64,000 bases of DNA from Clitopilus passeckerianus (Eukaryota; Basidiomycota; Agaricomycetes; Agaricales; Entolomataceae). Location: the NCBI GenBank assembly GCA_944990035.1, contig CALYLX010000034.1:620001-684000 (forward strand), in the 5' to 3' direction. Shown here in pieces: positions 23,633 to 35,064 of this stretch. Positions within the stretch are counted from its first letter, which is position 1; every line of letters starts with the position of its first letter. The position numbers and the translations under genes were made by a program. The notes beneath the pieces were generated by a model. It did no database searches, had not been told where the DNA came from, and saw only the letters and a list, made by a program, of their open reading frames with translations.

Positions 23633-24461
23633 CTAAATCTTTCCAATTAACAAGTTACCAAACATCTCCCTGGCAGTTATAACCGCAGTTCGAATGAAAG
23701 TGGGGACATCAAGCGTCGAGCTGAGGGTATCCAACAATCCGAAGGGAAGCATCAATGGGATCCAGCCTGCCAAAGGACGGTGAGTCACGAAACGACATGG
23801 AGCAAGAGATGCGTTGACATACCCCGAGCGTATTCCAATGCCCAGCAGCCCTCATGCATCTTGTACTGCTTAGCGGAGAATCGCGGCAAGTGGTGAACGG
23901 TGCCAGGAGTGTACCTCTCCATCTCGAGCGCACCGGGAGCGAAAGCCCACTGTTCGCCAACCAGGATGTTGAAGTAGTCATCAGCGGTATGTAGACCGGT
24001 GTGGCCTTCCGTGCCGAGAGGGGTTCCAAAGATAATGAGGTATTCCGTGATGGAAGCATGGATGATGTACATGGCACCCATTGCGCCACCTGCGTTGTTC
24101 AACATCCATTCGGAGGAGTCTGGGTTGAGTTTAATAATGTTCTTGGGATATTTGGCGTGTAGTTCCGTGACAATATGGTTGATCATCCCCGAAGTGTTGT
24201 TCGGTGATGCAGCAATAGCGTCTTGCGCAAGTTGGTGCAGGTATTCAGGTTCGAACACGTACCACCGGTGCTGAAAAAGCGTTCATAACGGTCACTCCAT
24301 TAGAAGAGGCGTAGTCTTACCTTTACGGTGTCAAGGAATCCAGCAACAGCGGCAAACATTCCGAGAACGAAGAAGCGGACAATCCATTTGCGAATGCAGC
24401 CTTGTAAGCAACTGCCCTCCGTCGCTGATTTCGGCTTTGAGGAATTTTTGTTTGTTGGCAT
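23633..24461 (-). CDS. ERG2: C-8 sterol isomerase (ERG2 / sigma-1 receptor family)
   Basis: Converts fecosterol to episterol (delta-8 to delta-7 shift) in ergosterol synthesis in the ER membrane. Three exons (24461-24321, 24270-23823, 23766-23633) sum to 723 nt, 240 residues, close to the usual length. An N-terminal membrane anchor (IVRFFVLGMFAAVAGFLDTV) is followed by HRWYVFEPEYLHQLAQ, WMLNNAGGAMGAMYIIHASI, EYLIIFGTPLGTEGHTGLHT, DYFNILVGEQWAF, FSAKQYKMHEGCWALEYARG and the ending WIPLMLPFGLLDTLSST. All family blocks are present in order, so it should be functional. It neighbours the acyltransferase in tandem on the same strand. Whether it is the sole ERG2 of the genome or an extra copy cannot be told from this window. 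Confidence 0.96.
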
Positions 24462-24807
24462 TGTGTGAGTCGTATGTAGGCCGTTCAGAAATTGGCGGTA
24501 TAAAAGCAAGCAACGCTGGCAGACTGTCGTACGACTCGACTTTTTTGCCCATGTTTCTTTTCGGCGCGCGATCACGTGGCTCATGTTAAGCGACCTCGGC
24601 CTTGGCAAAATATTCGACTCGAGAGTCGCGACGCGTTTTTGGTTGAGATGTTGCCGACTCGGCGCCCGGCGAGCTCAAATCGAGCCAATCAAGATAAGAA
24701 AAGTCGTTCGATAGCGAATATCATACAGTCCGGGATATGTTACATAGTTCCATTTTCCTACAATTTATTCCTCGCATCCTCCGCATGAGACCATCCAATC
24801 AAACTCT

Positions 24808-26438
24808 TCATGTTGCTTCTTCCTCGACCTGAAGGCCCTGAGCCTTGAGCTTGACAATGGCATCGACTAGCAGGTCCGCCCTCTCCCTGCTAATCGATAC
24901 GTCCAGAACCACGCTCCCGTCAGGCAACCGCCCAGAGATGAAGACGGCGTTCGTCATGAGGACATCATTGGGGGTCAGTTGGTAGCGATACCCACACAAT
25001 GTCGTGCCGGGCCCTTCAGTGATTGCGGGGGTCCAATCTGCTTCGAGGATTCTCGAGGCAGAGACGTTCGACACCAGCAGTGTCTCGTTTGCGTCGACGT
25101 TCACTGGGAAAGGGTAGCTTCCATGCAGAACCTTGTGCGATTTAAGGACATGCTCAATTGAGAGCTTGCGCCTAGCTGTTGCAAGCATACTGGCAAGAGA
25201 AGATACTGTGTATCCGTTGATGATGGTATGAACTGACATGGCGGGATATGGGAGGGGTGTGAACAAGTTGTGGATATACGAATCAAAATCATAGTCTTCG
25301 GTAGCTTCCGCTGTATCCGGGAACTCAAGCAGATGGCGGAAGGAGGCAAGGTTCGAGCACTGAATAGTCGTATTCAGAGGTGTCCCTTGAGAATAGATAG
25401 CCTACAGGGGATCCCGTTAGTCAAAGTCGACGTAGAGTAGGGAATGCGACACAGACTTTGATTATCCACGCCAGCATGATGTCTCCAGTGGACACGTCCA
25501 CTTTCTCCCCATCGAAGGCCAATCTCTTGAGTTCCTCACGGATGCTGTTCACCAGGTAAACCAACAGGTCTTTCTCAAGCAGAATGATCCTTCGATCGGC
25601 GCCATTCCACCACTTCTCCTTCGCATGCCATGCAAGGTGTTTAATTATATTCGCAGGTCCCATCGCCGTATATCCCTTGTATTCTTTGACCTCTGGATCC
25701 TCGACTGCTTCTATTTCCGCCCTATGACGTTTGTTGGCCTGGAGGACTTCCTCGACAGGGTTTGGGTGAAAGCCGCTAGCAGGTAGGGGAGGGACTTCCC
25801 ATTCCTGGCCATGCAGCTCTGATACGACAGCGCGAACGACGAGAGCTGCACCAACGCCGTCAAAGATACCGTGAGAGCGGGCGAATCCGATACAAGTATG
25901 GGTTCTGCCGTCACTGGCAGGGTCGGCGGGAAGGCGGGTGATGTGCCAGCAGGTCAAGGGATGTCCGGTTGCTTCCCAATCGGTGTATTGGCGGGGAGTC
26001 TTGTCATCAATGAAGAGGGAATGGGGCAGGGAACGTGTCAAGGTTGGCAGAGGTGTCTCAAGGTAATAGGACAGAGGATGCTCTCCTCTGGCGGTTGTGA
26101 TCTTGAATAAATCGTAATCGCTGGGGAGAATCGCTGCGAGGGGCACTCGAATTCTCCATTCGTTTTTCTGTAAAACCATTAGAACTGGATGGATTCCAGG
26201 TGTCATGAGGACCTACCCCGTCGTAATCCTGAACAGAATAGAGCCTTCCGGCTAAGACTCGCCATTTGGACATGACATTGGTGAGCGCTCTGGATAGCTT
26301 AGAAGCATCGATGGAGCCCTCCACAAGCCAGCCGGTCAGGAAAGTTGTCGATTCGAATAGTTGGTCGAAACAAGTGAGAGGATATGAAGAGTAAGTATCT
26401 CCTTCCAATGGGACTGGATTAAGAGTTTCTGCGTCCAT
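24808..26438 (-). CDS. BAHD-like acyltransferase
   Basis: Three exons (26438-26217, 26167-25457, 25401-24808) sum to 1527 nt, 508 residues. The family transfers an acyl group from acyl-CoA to an alcohol or amine of a small molecule. Signs are the N-terminal PLTCFDQLF, the KLSRALTNVMSKWRVLAGRLY helix-strand pair, and the active-site motif SHGIFDGVG (HxxxD with the catalytic His). The plant-type DFGWG block is not seen, as is common in fungal members. The C-terminal half (NLASFRHLLEFP, VNVDANETLLVSNVSASRI) fits the second chloramphenicol-acetyltransferase-like lobe. It lies downstream of no obvious synthase but near ERG2, the P450 and the UGTs, so a sterol or terpenoid acceptor is possible (inference). 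Confidence 0.85.
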
Positions 26439-26949
26439 TCTTTGCGGGTATTACTGGTAGCACCACTCTGTGAGATGTTGTCGTCGTTGGAAACGCCCGT
26501 GAGGGTATCTGGGAAAGCTGCAAGTCGCAATGACCCTCAATGGCTTAGAGCGCCAATATGAAGGCTGCCATTCCTCCCGATCAGTGATCACGAGACGAAC
26601 TCACGGGGTCCGGAAACCGCAGTCAAATAGAAAGTCGATCGGCTGCTATACCGGTAATAAAAATGTTACCGAAAGGTCCTTGGACACGTACCGTCGTCGT
26701 CTTCAGGTCTAGAGTTGACTTTGACCTTGAGAAGCAATTGATTACATAGTAAACTCGGCACTCTCCGTTGAATTGACGGTGTGGCGTTCAAGATTGGACC
26801 CTGCGGATGTATCTACTATAATCTAGTCCATACATATGAGAATCCCACAGCGCCGAAACCCTGAACGGATGATCTATATATGATACTTCAGACCGACGAA
26901 GCCAGTTGCTTAGCATGACTAAAGTCTTCATCTAATTATCACCTCAAGC
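26439..26949. other. Intergenic between divergent genes
   Basis: About 510 bp between the acyltransferase start (-) and M1 start (+). Nothing recognisable beyond presumed promoters. Confidence 0.45.
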
Positions 26950-28271
26950 ATGGGGTCGGAGCAGCGGCCATTTTTTCCAGAGGTCTCTGGCCCTAGCTTA
27001 GCTGGGAGCGTAGCAATTGACTTCATAGTATACGGTATGAGTGGGATTGGTGGTCCTTTGTTTAATGCACTCTGACGTTTGTGAAGGAACCCATATTGCT
27101 CTTTTCGCGCTGTCCACAGCTTCTCTCCGGTACGTGATAGAAACCTCAACTCCCCTCGGGAGGTGTATTAATAATCTTGACACAGCCGTCACTTGTGGGG
27201 CAATGATCGCAAACTTCCCTGTATTGCACTATTCATGGCCACCTTTCTCAGTTTCTCGACCGCGACGCTCTACATTGCTGCGAGGATCTATGCCCTACAC
27301 GTCGTTTTCCAGACGGTTCTCATCAGGGATGCCGTAAGATTAACAAGGATTCCGAAACTCATTGACGCTCGCGCTGTTCTGCCCAATGCCATGGTGGTCT
27401 GGGCATTCGTCACTCAAGTACGTTCGCCTACCAGTCCTTCAGTGATCGAGGTTTCCTGCTGATTGCGTACTTTTAGCCAATTATCAATGACACCGTCGTA
27501 GTATGGAGAGCATGGGTCCTCTACCCTCGCAAGCGCTGGATCATGGCTGTACCGATCCTGTTTCTACTTTGCACAATCGGTGAGGAATGTCGCCGTCTTT
27601 TTAACCCTGCTCAACTGTCAATAGGTACATCCCTCTATTTTTTCCGCAGCGTCGCTACTGCTTCAGGATTTGTAGCTCTGTTACGAGCTACCAGTATCAC
27701 ACATCCATTTGCCGTAGCCGTCTCATTTTCTATCGCGACGAATGCAATCGCGACATTCCTGATTGGCTATAAGCTATGGTGTGCCACTAACTTGATTCGA
27801 AGCCTTTTACGCCGCGTCTGACAATACTCCCTCCCGAGGGCTTCTCATCGGGCTTCTCAGCAGTTTGTTTTCCGTACTTCTGGTACGACCCTGGCACTAC
27901 ATTGGATTCTTTTTGTCCTCGTCGAATCTGGGGTCGTCTACTGCGCTCTACAGGTGTGAGCCACTTTCGAGTATGATGATTACTAGAAAACTCAATCTTG
28001 CCTTAAAGCTTGGATATCTCGTCATGAATCTTGCTATATATCGTATGGTTGATCTACGATCATTTTATCTGGCATTCCAGAGTTTCGTAGGAGTGACTTC
28101 GGTGAGTTCGTCTGCAGTCTCATACACTGGTTTTGACTAATTCACAAGCCGTAGCAAATATACCCCGCACTTGTCGTTTGTTTGGTTCATTACCACCCCA
28201 GAGCGATCGAAATGCATCCCCCCGAGTCCCAAGGGTCTCAGCTGTCCACGCCCCCACTCGGTCGAGCGTGA
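26950..28271 (+). CDS. Orphan multi-pass membrane protein M1
   Basis: First of four paralogues (M1-M4) with the same exon plan. Exon 1 encodes MGSEQRPFFPEVSG...AIDFIVYG and is followed by a GTATGA donor. Later exons give about seven membrane segments: GTHIALFALSTASL, LPCIALFMATFLSFSTATLY, LPNAMVVWAFVTQ joined to PIINDTVVVWRAWVLYPRKR, WIMAVPILFLLCTIG, ATNAIATFLIGYKLW, HWILFVLVESGVVYCALQ and IYPALVVCLVHYH. The last exon follows a CGTAG acceptor and ends LSTPPLGRA-TGA. The INDTVVVWRAW block and the LVESGVVYC helix are the strongest family marks. This is an Agaricomycete-type seven-helix membrane protein of unknown function. I cannot assign a ligand or transport role. The exon near 27780-27900 is not resolved exactly. 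Confidence 0.75.
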
Positions 28272-30419
28272 TTTCAAGATAGCTCTCCTTTGAGAGAGTT
28301 CATTTTGCCTCAAAGCATCTTCAGACGGCTTTCACGAGGGGAGTGGTGGCGTGAGGTATCTAGAAGGCGTACAATTCCATCAGCAGTGCTCAATCCAACG
28401 TCAAATACGAAACGTCAGGGCAGGCCAACCACTCGCAGAGCACTCCGGTTCCGTGAGTGAAGGGCCAGGCTTTTTGGGTCCCATTCTACACTAGAGTTTT
28501 CGTCTCAAAATTTCTACATATCTTATCGATGTATCTACAGTGTTTTGAATTTTGTTCTGCAGTCAATTTTGTCCTGGCGATCTAAGCGAGATGAATGACA
28601 TGACACTAAGAGCAGCCTAGGCTTCGGAAACGGATCTTGAGCGATCTCACCGTGCTATTCGATCCATATTATTCTCGTGTTCTTTGGCTGAAATGACGTC
28701 TGATTTCCAGGTTCTTTGTGTACATTATCATTTGGCAACGCCGATCAGTAGGTGTTGCCATTGGAGAGACCGGTGATAGAAAAGCTGCAGGCCACTACGA
28801 CCCTGGATGGTTGGTAGCAAAGAGGCCCAATATGAATGCAAGTCCCTGACGCAAGTTCCCGATATGATCACGATCGCACTTTCACAGTGCTCACAAGTTC
28901 GGAAAACAAATTCCAGCCATTTGCAAATTGTTAGGCCACTGCGGAAAATCCAAGTTTCGAGGCGGAGCTAAAAATACTGATATGCGACGCTTGAAAGGAA
29001 CCGGGGCCAAGGGACCGGGCCAGGGTCAGAGAGTAAAGCGAGTAGCTGTAGCTTTCAGGCTGCTCGATAGACCAGCTGTAACCTACAAATGTAACGTCGT
29101 TGTTCTAACATGAGGCGCCATATACCTGAAGAATACAAGGAATTTGCGCTCAATATGTAACTGAACCACGGCATACAAGACAAAGACATCGAAGACTTCA
29201 CCGGGATCTGTGCATGAGCTATGAGACGCATACGCCAAAGCTCTCACGAGACGGGAAGTGTGAATTGTCCAAGCCGTTCCTCTGAGCTTTCTAGATACTT
29301 AGGTTCCTAGCACTAGAACAAACACTAGAACAAACACTGTTTTGCTTTCGTACAGTGGTACCTGAGTCGAAAAGTTCCTGGATGGATCAATTGACATACA
29401 GCCAGATATCTTCCTCTCGAGGAGCTTCAAGAATATCATCGCGAAGTTTGCAACATCGCAGCCCCTTTCTCAACCATTTTACGAACCTTGTACCGCCGAG
29501 GATTCTCTCGAAAAATGGTACAATGGCTCCTAGGACCTTGTATAATGATGTAATACTAACAATGTGACACTTCTGGCCTCTGGGTTACACGGCCCGCTGT
29601 TGAACGCGACGAGATCGATCGAGCAAATTACAAAACGCTAATTGGGGAGCATTCCCAAACACAGCGTATCTCTTTTCTGAGGATGAAAGCCACTATAGTG
29701 ATCCACTCCTGGTCGAAATGGTGCATGTGCTCGCCGTGGTAATAGAGCACGCAGGCGGGGCTTCTTCATCCGGGCTCAGAGGCAAGTTTTCATATTTCTT
29801 GGCCATTATCTCACATACAGAGGCCCAAGAAGGTATTCCATCCTCTCATTACCTGTCGATCCGTTCTCTCGAAGTCTATCAGACAGCTCAAGCTGACCCT
29901 GGCGTGGTCCCTTGGCTGGATTCCTTCCAAGCGTCGCATATCAGTATTTTCAGCTCCGCCTCTATACTTGAATTTTCCGCAGACCTAACAATTTGCAAAT
30001 GGCCGTCATTCAAAAACTCGGTCGGCCGCTGTCTTTGCTCCTCCTCACTCCTTGACCGTGATTTTATCGGTAAGAATGTTACCAAAAGACGCAGGGCCGT
30101 GAGTTGCATAAACCCAAAGTACTTGCCCTCTTCACTCAATCTTTACTTGCCTCGTCAACAAAGTCCCCAAAGAGGTAATCACATGGGGAGCCTCGGCATC
30201 CTCCGTTTGAATGCTAACTTTTCCGCAGGGTGACAGCCCCTCGGACGAGCAACTGAAGGTATCGAGGAATCGTTATCTCACCATCGTGCAGGCCCTGGAC
30301 TTGACTGTAACCTGGGCCTGTGACAGTGGTAATACCCCGGCGTATGTAATTTAAAAGCCGGTTACAATGTGCGAGGTTTTCGTCTGCCTCCCATCTCGTC
30401 CAGTTCTTCCATTGACACT
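28272..30419. other. Intergenic, 2.1 kb
   Basis: Between M1 and M2. The largest open frame (29718-30233, 171 codons, plus) has no family motif and no consistent splice signals. A short direct repeat (cactagaacaaa twice, near 29311-29335) is present. No gene called. Confidence 0.45.
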
Positions 30420-31745
30420 ATGCAGTTGGAACGCCAGCCATTCTTTCAAGAAGTTTCTGGCCGTAGCTTGACACCTTGTGCGGCAATCGACTTCATAGTA
30501 TACGGTATGAATCATAGTCTTTCTCCTAGACCTGATCGAGTCTGACCCAAGAAGGCGCGCACGTAGCACTTTTCGTGCTATCCACAGTCTCTCTTTGGTA
30601 TGTGATAAAAACCATGCATTCCTTTCTTTGACCTACTTATCCCTAAATAATAGCTGTCAGATACGGCGCAAATGCCGCAAGCTTCCCCTCATTGGATTGT
30701 TCACCGCTACAATTCTCAGTTTCTCGTCAGCGACACTCTACATCGCCGCCCGGATTGGTATGTTGCACTTGATATTCAGAGCAGCCTCGAGGGTCGATGC
30801 CGGGCTACCTGTCCCGGGAAAGCGTCCTGACCTTGTCGGCCATGGCATTGTGTTGTTCAACGCCATTGTCACTTGGACGTTAATCACCCAAGTATGTCCG
30901 CTTACTTGCCATGCAAAATCACTTACTCATTGGGTCCTTCTAGCCTATCATCAACGATACGATTGTTATATGGAGAGCGTGGATACTCTTCCCTCGCAGG
31001 CGTTGGGTCATTTCGGTACCGATTGTATTCCTATTGTGCACAATTGGTAACACCTCTCATTAACGTCACTTAAGCTACCCTCAACCTCCTCCCAATAGGC
31101 ACATCCCTCTCCTTTTTCTCCAAAGTCTCCACTGTCCCGGGATTTTTCTCCCTTATTCGAGCCACAATGATTACATACCCCTATGCGGCCTCCCTCTCGT
31201 TCTCTCTCGCAACGAATGCAATCGCTACATTCCTCATTGGGTACAAATTATGGTGCATCCATGAATTAAACCCAAAAATATTTGACCTGCAGCTGACATC
31301 ATATACTTCTTGAGGGTGTATCGTAAGGATTCTCAGCACTTGGCCTCCCGTACTCCTAGGACTACCTCGCCACTACACCGGATTCTTGTCGTTCTTGTTG
31401 AATCTGGAGTCATTTACTTGATCTTTCAGGTTCGAAATTAGTCCAGGCGCATGATTATCTGACATGAACATCTGGTTTTTAAAGCTCAGCTACCTCATCG
31501 CGAACTTTGCAGTATATTCGATGCCTGATATCCGATGGCTTTTCCTGATAGTCCAAAGTTTCATAGGCACAACTTCAGTGAGTTCCTCTGTGAGCCTTTA
31601 TGCTCTTCCTTGGCTGAATATCGATCGGTACTAGCAAATATACCCTGCCCTTGTTGTCGTTTTGGTCAATTACCACCATCCAGCGCTCGAAATGCCTCAG
31701 GCCCAAGGACCTCAGACTCAATTATCCACGGCGCTCCATCAGTAA
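30420..31745 (+). CDS. Orphan multi-pass membrane protein M2
   Basis: Paralogue of M1. It starts MQLERQPFFQEVSGRSL with the exon-1 donor GTATGA after AIDFIVYG. Family marks in order: AHVALFVLSTVSLW, RKLPLIGLFTATILSFSSAT, VLFNAIVTWTLITQ joined to PIINDTIVIWRAWILFPRRR, WVISVPIVFLLCTIG, ATNAIATFLIGYKLW, LHRILVVLVESGVIYLIFQ, then the last exon QIYPALVVVLVNYHHPALEM ending LSTALHQ-TAA. About seven membrane helices are expected, placing it in a cell membrane; function unknown. The protein end (QGPQTQLSTA) is nearly the same as in M4, so these two are the closest pair by that criterion. A retro-insertion sits in its 3' flank from 31891. Confidence 0.75.
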
Positions 31746-31875
31746 TCGAATTTTGGTACCATTTAGCGTTCGAGTCCGGTCGAGGACCTCCCCTGGCTCA
31801 ACATCATAGTACTTCATTCGGGAGGTACACCTTGACTTTCAATTGCTCTCAGGCTCATACGCGCTTAGTGTGGCT

Positions 31876-31890
31876 GGTTCACAACGACAC
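31876..31890. repeat. Left copy of 15-bp target-site duplication
   Basis: The sequence ggttcacaacgacac occurs here and again at 32872-32886, directly after a 14-nt A run. The two copies bracket a 981-bp segment. This arrangement is expected for target-primed retrotransposition. Confidence 0.7.
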
Positions 31891-32871
31891 GACGCTTCTT
31901 GATCTTTAACCACCACCATCCAACCGTGGGAACTCGTCACTCTCACACAAATGGTTGGCCTTAACATACCAAACACCTCTCACTAATGTCATCGGGCCCC
32001 GCCACAGCCTAACTCGCCTTTCCTTTCGACAAATCCGTTCAATCACACACTCATTTTTACTTATCGGGGCAGATTGCGACAATCGCGCGGTTTGTCTCCC
32101 CTCCGCTCTGCTGGAGGCAATTAGGATCTGCTTACGCCTACAATCTCAGCATATACCTGGGCGGACCCTACTCTCTATGTTAGCGTCATCGCATCCACAC
32201 ATGTCTAGGAATATGCTCTGCTTCGCGCAGACCCGAAAGGGGCGCAACCGAGAAGGATCAACTGCTTTGGGATGGGGGGCTACTACTCACGATCTTGGCA
32301 GCCGGAACGGGTATTCTACCTCTGGAGTGGGTAGTGGGGTGTTCGAGTGGTGCATGGAGGGGGGTATAGGTTTAGGTTTTGGGTTCAGGATCCGACGTGC
32401 ATAGTGGAAGGCAGGGTCTCTCATTAACATTCGTTTTCCAGTCTGCATCGGCTTAGAGGTTCATCACGTTGGAGCCATCCTATTTGTACACCACCTAGGT
32501 GGGACGCTATACCCAGTTGGGAGGCCATGCCGCGTAAGGCGCTTTGCGCAGCACCAATTGGGGAGGTCTTTGACCGCAGCAACCATCGTGTTCGGTTCGC
32601 CGACGGGTGGGAGCCTTGCATGTCACGGCGATCACGCGGATAGTCGGTGGGATATACACTCAGCAACCCCGGAGAATGAGGTGGAACTCCTATGAAATCC
32701 GGTCACTGAGGGCGGGCGTCAGAGCAGACTGATGAGGAGGATGATTTAGGTGTAGCCTGCCTCCTAGGGACTGCGAACGAGCACCTTAATTTTTTTTTGT
32801 GTATTTTGTTTAGTCTAAAATACATCTTGAGACCCCTCCGGGGTCTCCTGTGGATTCAAAAAAAAAAAAAA
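31891..32871 (+). mobile_element. Poly-A-tailed non-LTR retroelement or retro-inserted RNA copy (981 bp)
   Basis: The segment ends in 14 A residues (32858-32871) and is flanked by a 15-bp direct repeat (31876-31890 and 32872-32886). Just before the tail there is a perfect hairpin, GAGACCCC-tcc-GGGGTCTC (about 32829-32847). These are marks of LINE-driven insertion. No reverse transcriptase motif is present: the open frames inside (31955-32404 plus; 32424-32666 minus) show no RT or endonuclease blocks. It may therefore be a SINE, a 5'-truncated LINE 3' end or a copied non-coding transcript. No clear A/B box was found. It lies in the 3' flank of M2 and breaks no gene. Confidence 0.62.
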
Positions 32872-32886
32872 GGTTCACAACGACAC
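32872..32886. repeat. Right copy of 15-bp target-site duplication
   Basis: Identical to 31876-31890 and directly abuts the A tail of the inserted segment. Confidence 0.7.
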
Positions 32887-33736
32887 AATGGCAACTCGAA
32901 TGGGGAACCAATCACGAAAGGACCTCCGGGCTTCATCGTCCCTTCGATCCTCGACGGACTTCCGGAGCGCTATCCTTGCACTTCTCGTCTTCTTGGTTTG
33001 TCTAACATGGTTATGTATGGTCCAGGTACCTTTGTATAGGAGTGCATGTCTTTATTGATAAATGAATGTGAACCTTTCAGGCATCGAACCATAGGCCTAC
33101 ATTATTTTGTGGGTTCGTCAATCCATTGCATTTTGAACCGTCGTCTGATCCGACCAGAGGCTGAGTACAGCCAGTGAGTCTCAGGTTATTGAGCCGCGCT
33201 GATCTCAGGTTGCGCCACCACAAACTTACCGCATAGTGTGGTCAAAGCCAAAAAGAAGACCTATCGTCGTCTGCCTAGCCCACGTGTACTGCATTCGACT
33301 TGTTAGGGCCCCACTCCCTCTGACTGTGTGGTCCGATGGCAGCGGCGCACTAGTACTGACTCCACCTGTCACGTCGTGTCGAGGCTTCGTCGAGGCTGTG
33401 CACTGACCTGCAACCCCCCAAAATCGTCAAACCAGACGCTTCCCGTACCATGTCCCTTCCCAATAGAAAGAGCTTGCAATCTATCCCCGTGCTCTGGAAA
33501 GTTTGTCATAGCCAACGAAGCGGCTCAGCAAAGGTTCCGTAGTGCTACGCCGAGGCCCTATCCCATGTTTACAGCCCGCCTGGAGCATATTAAATGTCTT
33601 CCAAGACCCTGTCCGGAAGTAGTTATGCTGCTGATATAGTGAAGACCCTGAGCCGGGGTAGCCATAAAAAGCTGTAGAGTGACAGTAGAGAGACTCCGAT
33701 ACACGTATCTCCCAGCGCCCACTCAAACATCGTCCC
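32887..33736. other. Intergenic upstream of M3
   Basis: 850 bp with no supported gene; open frames are short and without motifs. Confidence 0.4.
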
Positions 33737-35064
33737 ATGTACGCGTTGGAAAGGACATTTCTTGGATACGTGGAGGTCTCCGTCCAAAGTTTATTTGCTT
33801 GCGTGGTTATCTACTTCGTACTTTATGGTACCCATCTCTCGCTCGATATCTCTAGGATGATGTCTAACTTTCAGGCTGTCCACAGGCGTACACATTTCGC
33901 TCTTCACATTATCCAGCTTCTCGTTTTAGTGAGTGGTCGGCACCCTGAATTGCCTCTAGCTGTTGACTGGTAGCGTTCAGCTGTCGCATGACCGAGGATA
34001 CGGGCCGCAAGCTGCCCTCCATCGCCATGTTCACCGTCATTCTGCTCAGTTTCTTCACCGCGACGCTTGATCTTGCCGCCGAGATATCTATATTACGGAT
34101 CACCATTCAAACAGCCCTAGTCACCGGTATCAAGAAAACAGTGTCCACACATTTTCCAGGTCTTATTGACGGCCGGCTCGTGCAGCCGAACATTCTGTCT
34201 ATCTGGGCGCTAATAACACAAGTGTGTACACAACAACATCGGAAGATGGTCTTCCTCTGAGCGCTTGTTTTAGCCCATCATTAACGACACCGTCGTGATC
34301 TGGCGAGCATGGGTACTGTTCCCTCGAAACCGGTGGATCATGGTAGTCCCAATTCTATTTCTGCTATGCACGATAGGTTAGACCCCTTCTTGTTCATCCC
34401 CTAGCCATGCTAAGCGCCTAGTAGGTTCCTCCCTTGCGTTCTTCTGTAGAAGCGCCAATGCCTCGGGTTTTGTCGAAGTACTTGAAGCCGGCGTGATTAC
34501 ATATCTTTACGCTGCTTCGATCTCCTTCTCTCTTGCAACGAACGTCATTTGCATCTGTCTCATTGGTTACAAATTATGGTCAGTCTACTTTTCAGAATCA
34601 AACAATGGTCGGAATTTGATTCACTTCGAAGGATGTATCATAAGTTCTCTAAACCTCTGGTATATTGTGCTTCTGGAAGGAGCTCCCCGATTTATCGGAT
34701 TCTTGTCATCCTCGTGGAATCTGGGGTGATTCATTGCACGTTTCAGGTTGGCATATCTCACTTTAAGGTATATCGTCAATGTGGGGTACTAAAGCTTGTG
34801 TGCGTATAGATCGCCTACCTCGTGATGAATTACGCGGTTTATCCTATAGCGAGCCGCCGATGGACATACCTGATCTTCCGTAGTTTCATAGGTGCAGCTT
34901 CGGTGAGTCGTTCCGTGTTATCTTCGGCCCATATATGTCAACTCAATCCGACATGAAAGCAAATGTACCCTGTCCTCGTCGTATGCTTGGTACATTACCA
35001 CCGCGCTGCGATAGAAATACACTCGTCCAAGGGGTCTATCATGACCACCGTTCCGCAGCAATGA
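33737..35064 (+). CDS. Orphan multi-pass membrane protein M3
   Basis: The most diverged of the four paralogues. It starts MYALERTFLGYVEVSVQSL with an exon-1 end VIYFVLYG and donor GTACCC. It then has VHISLFTLSSFSF, RKLPSIAMFTVILLSFFTAT, LVQPNILSIWALITQ joined to PIINDTVVIWRAWVLFPRNR, WIMVVPILFLLCTIG, ATNVICICLIGYKLW, IYRILVILVESGVIHCTFQ and a last exon QMYPVLVVCLVHYHRAAIEI ending TTVPQQ-TGA. Exon boundaries coincide with M1, M2 and M4, and no frame break was seen at the joins I checked. The membrane topology (about seven helices) is inferred from hydrophobic segments; function is unknown. Confidence 0.73.

Noticed and set aside
9051..26438. Full secondary-metabolite gene cluster
   Set aside because: No core synthase, transporter or pathway regulator is present; kept only as a tailoring-gene hypothesis.
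29718..30233. 171-codon plus-strand open frame between M1 and M2
   Set aside because: No motif, no splice sites and composition unlike the neighbouring genes.
31955..32404. 149-codon open frame inside the retro-insertion
   Set aside because: No reverse transcriptase, endonuclease or other domain; low-complexity Gly end; probably chance.
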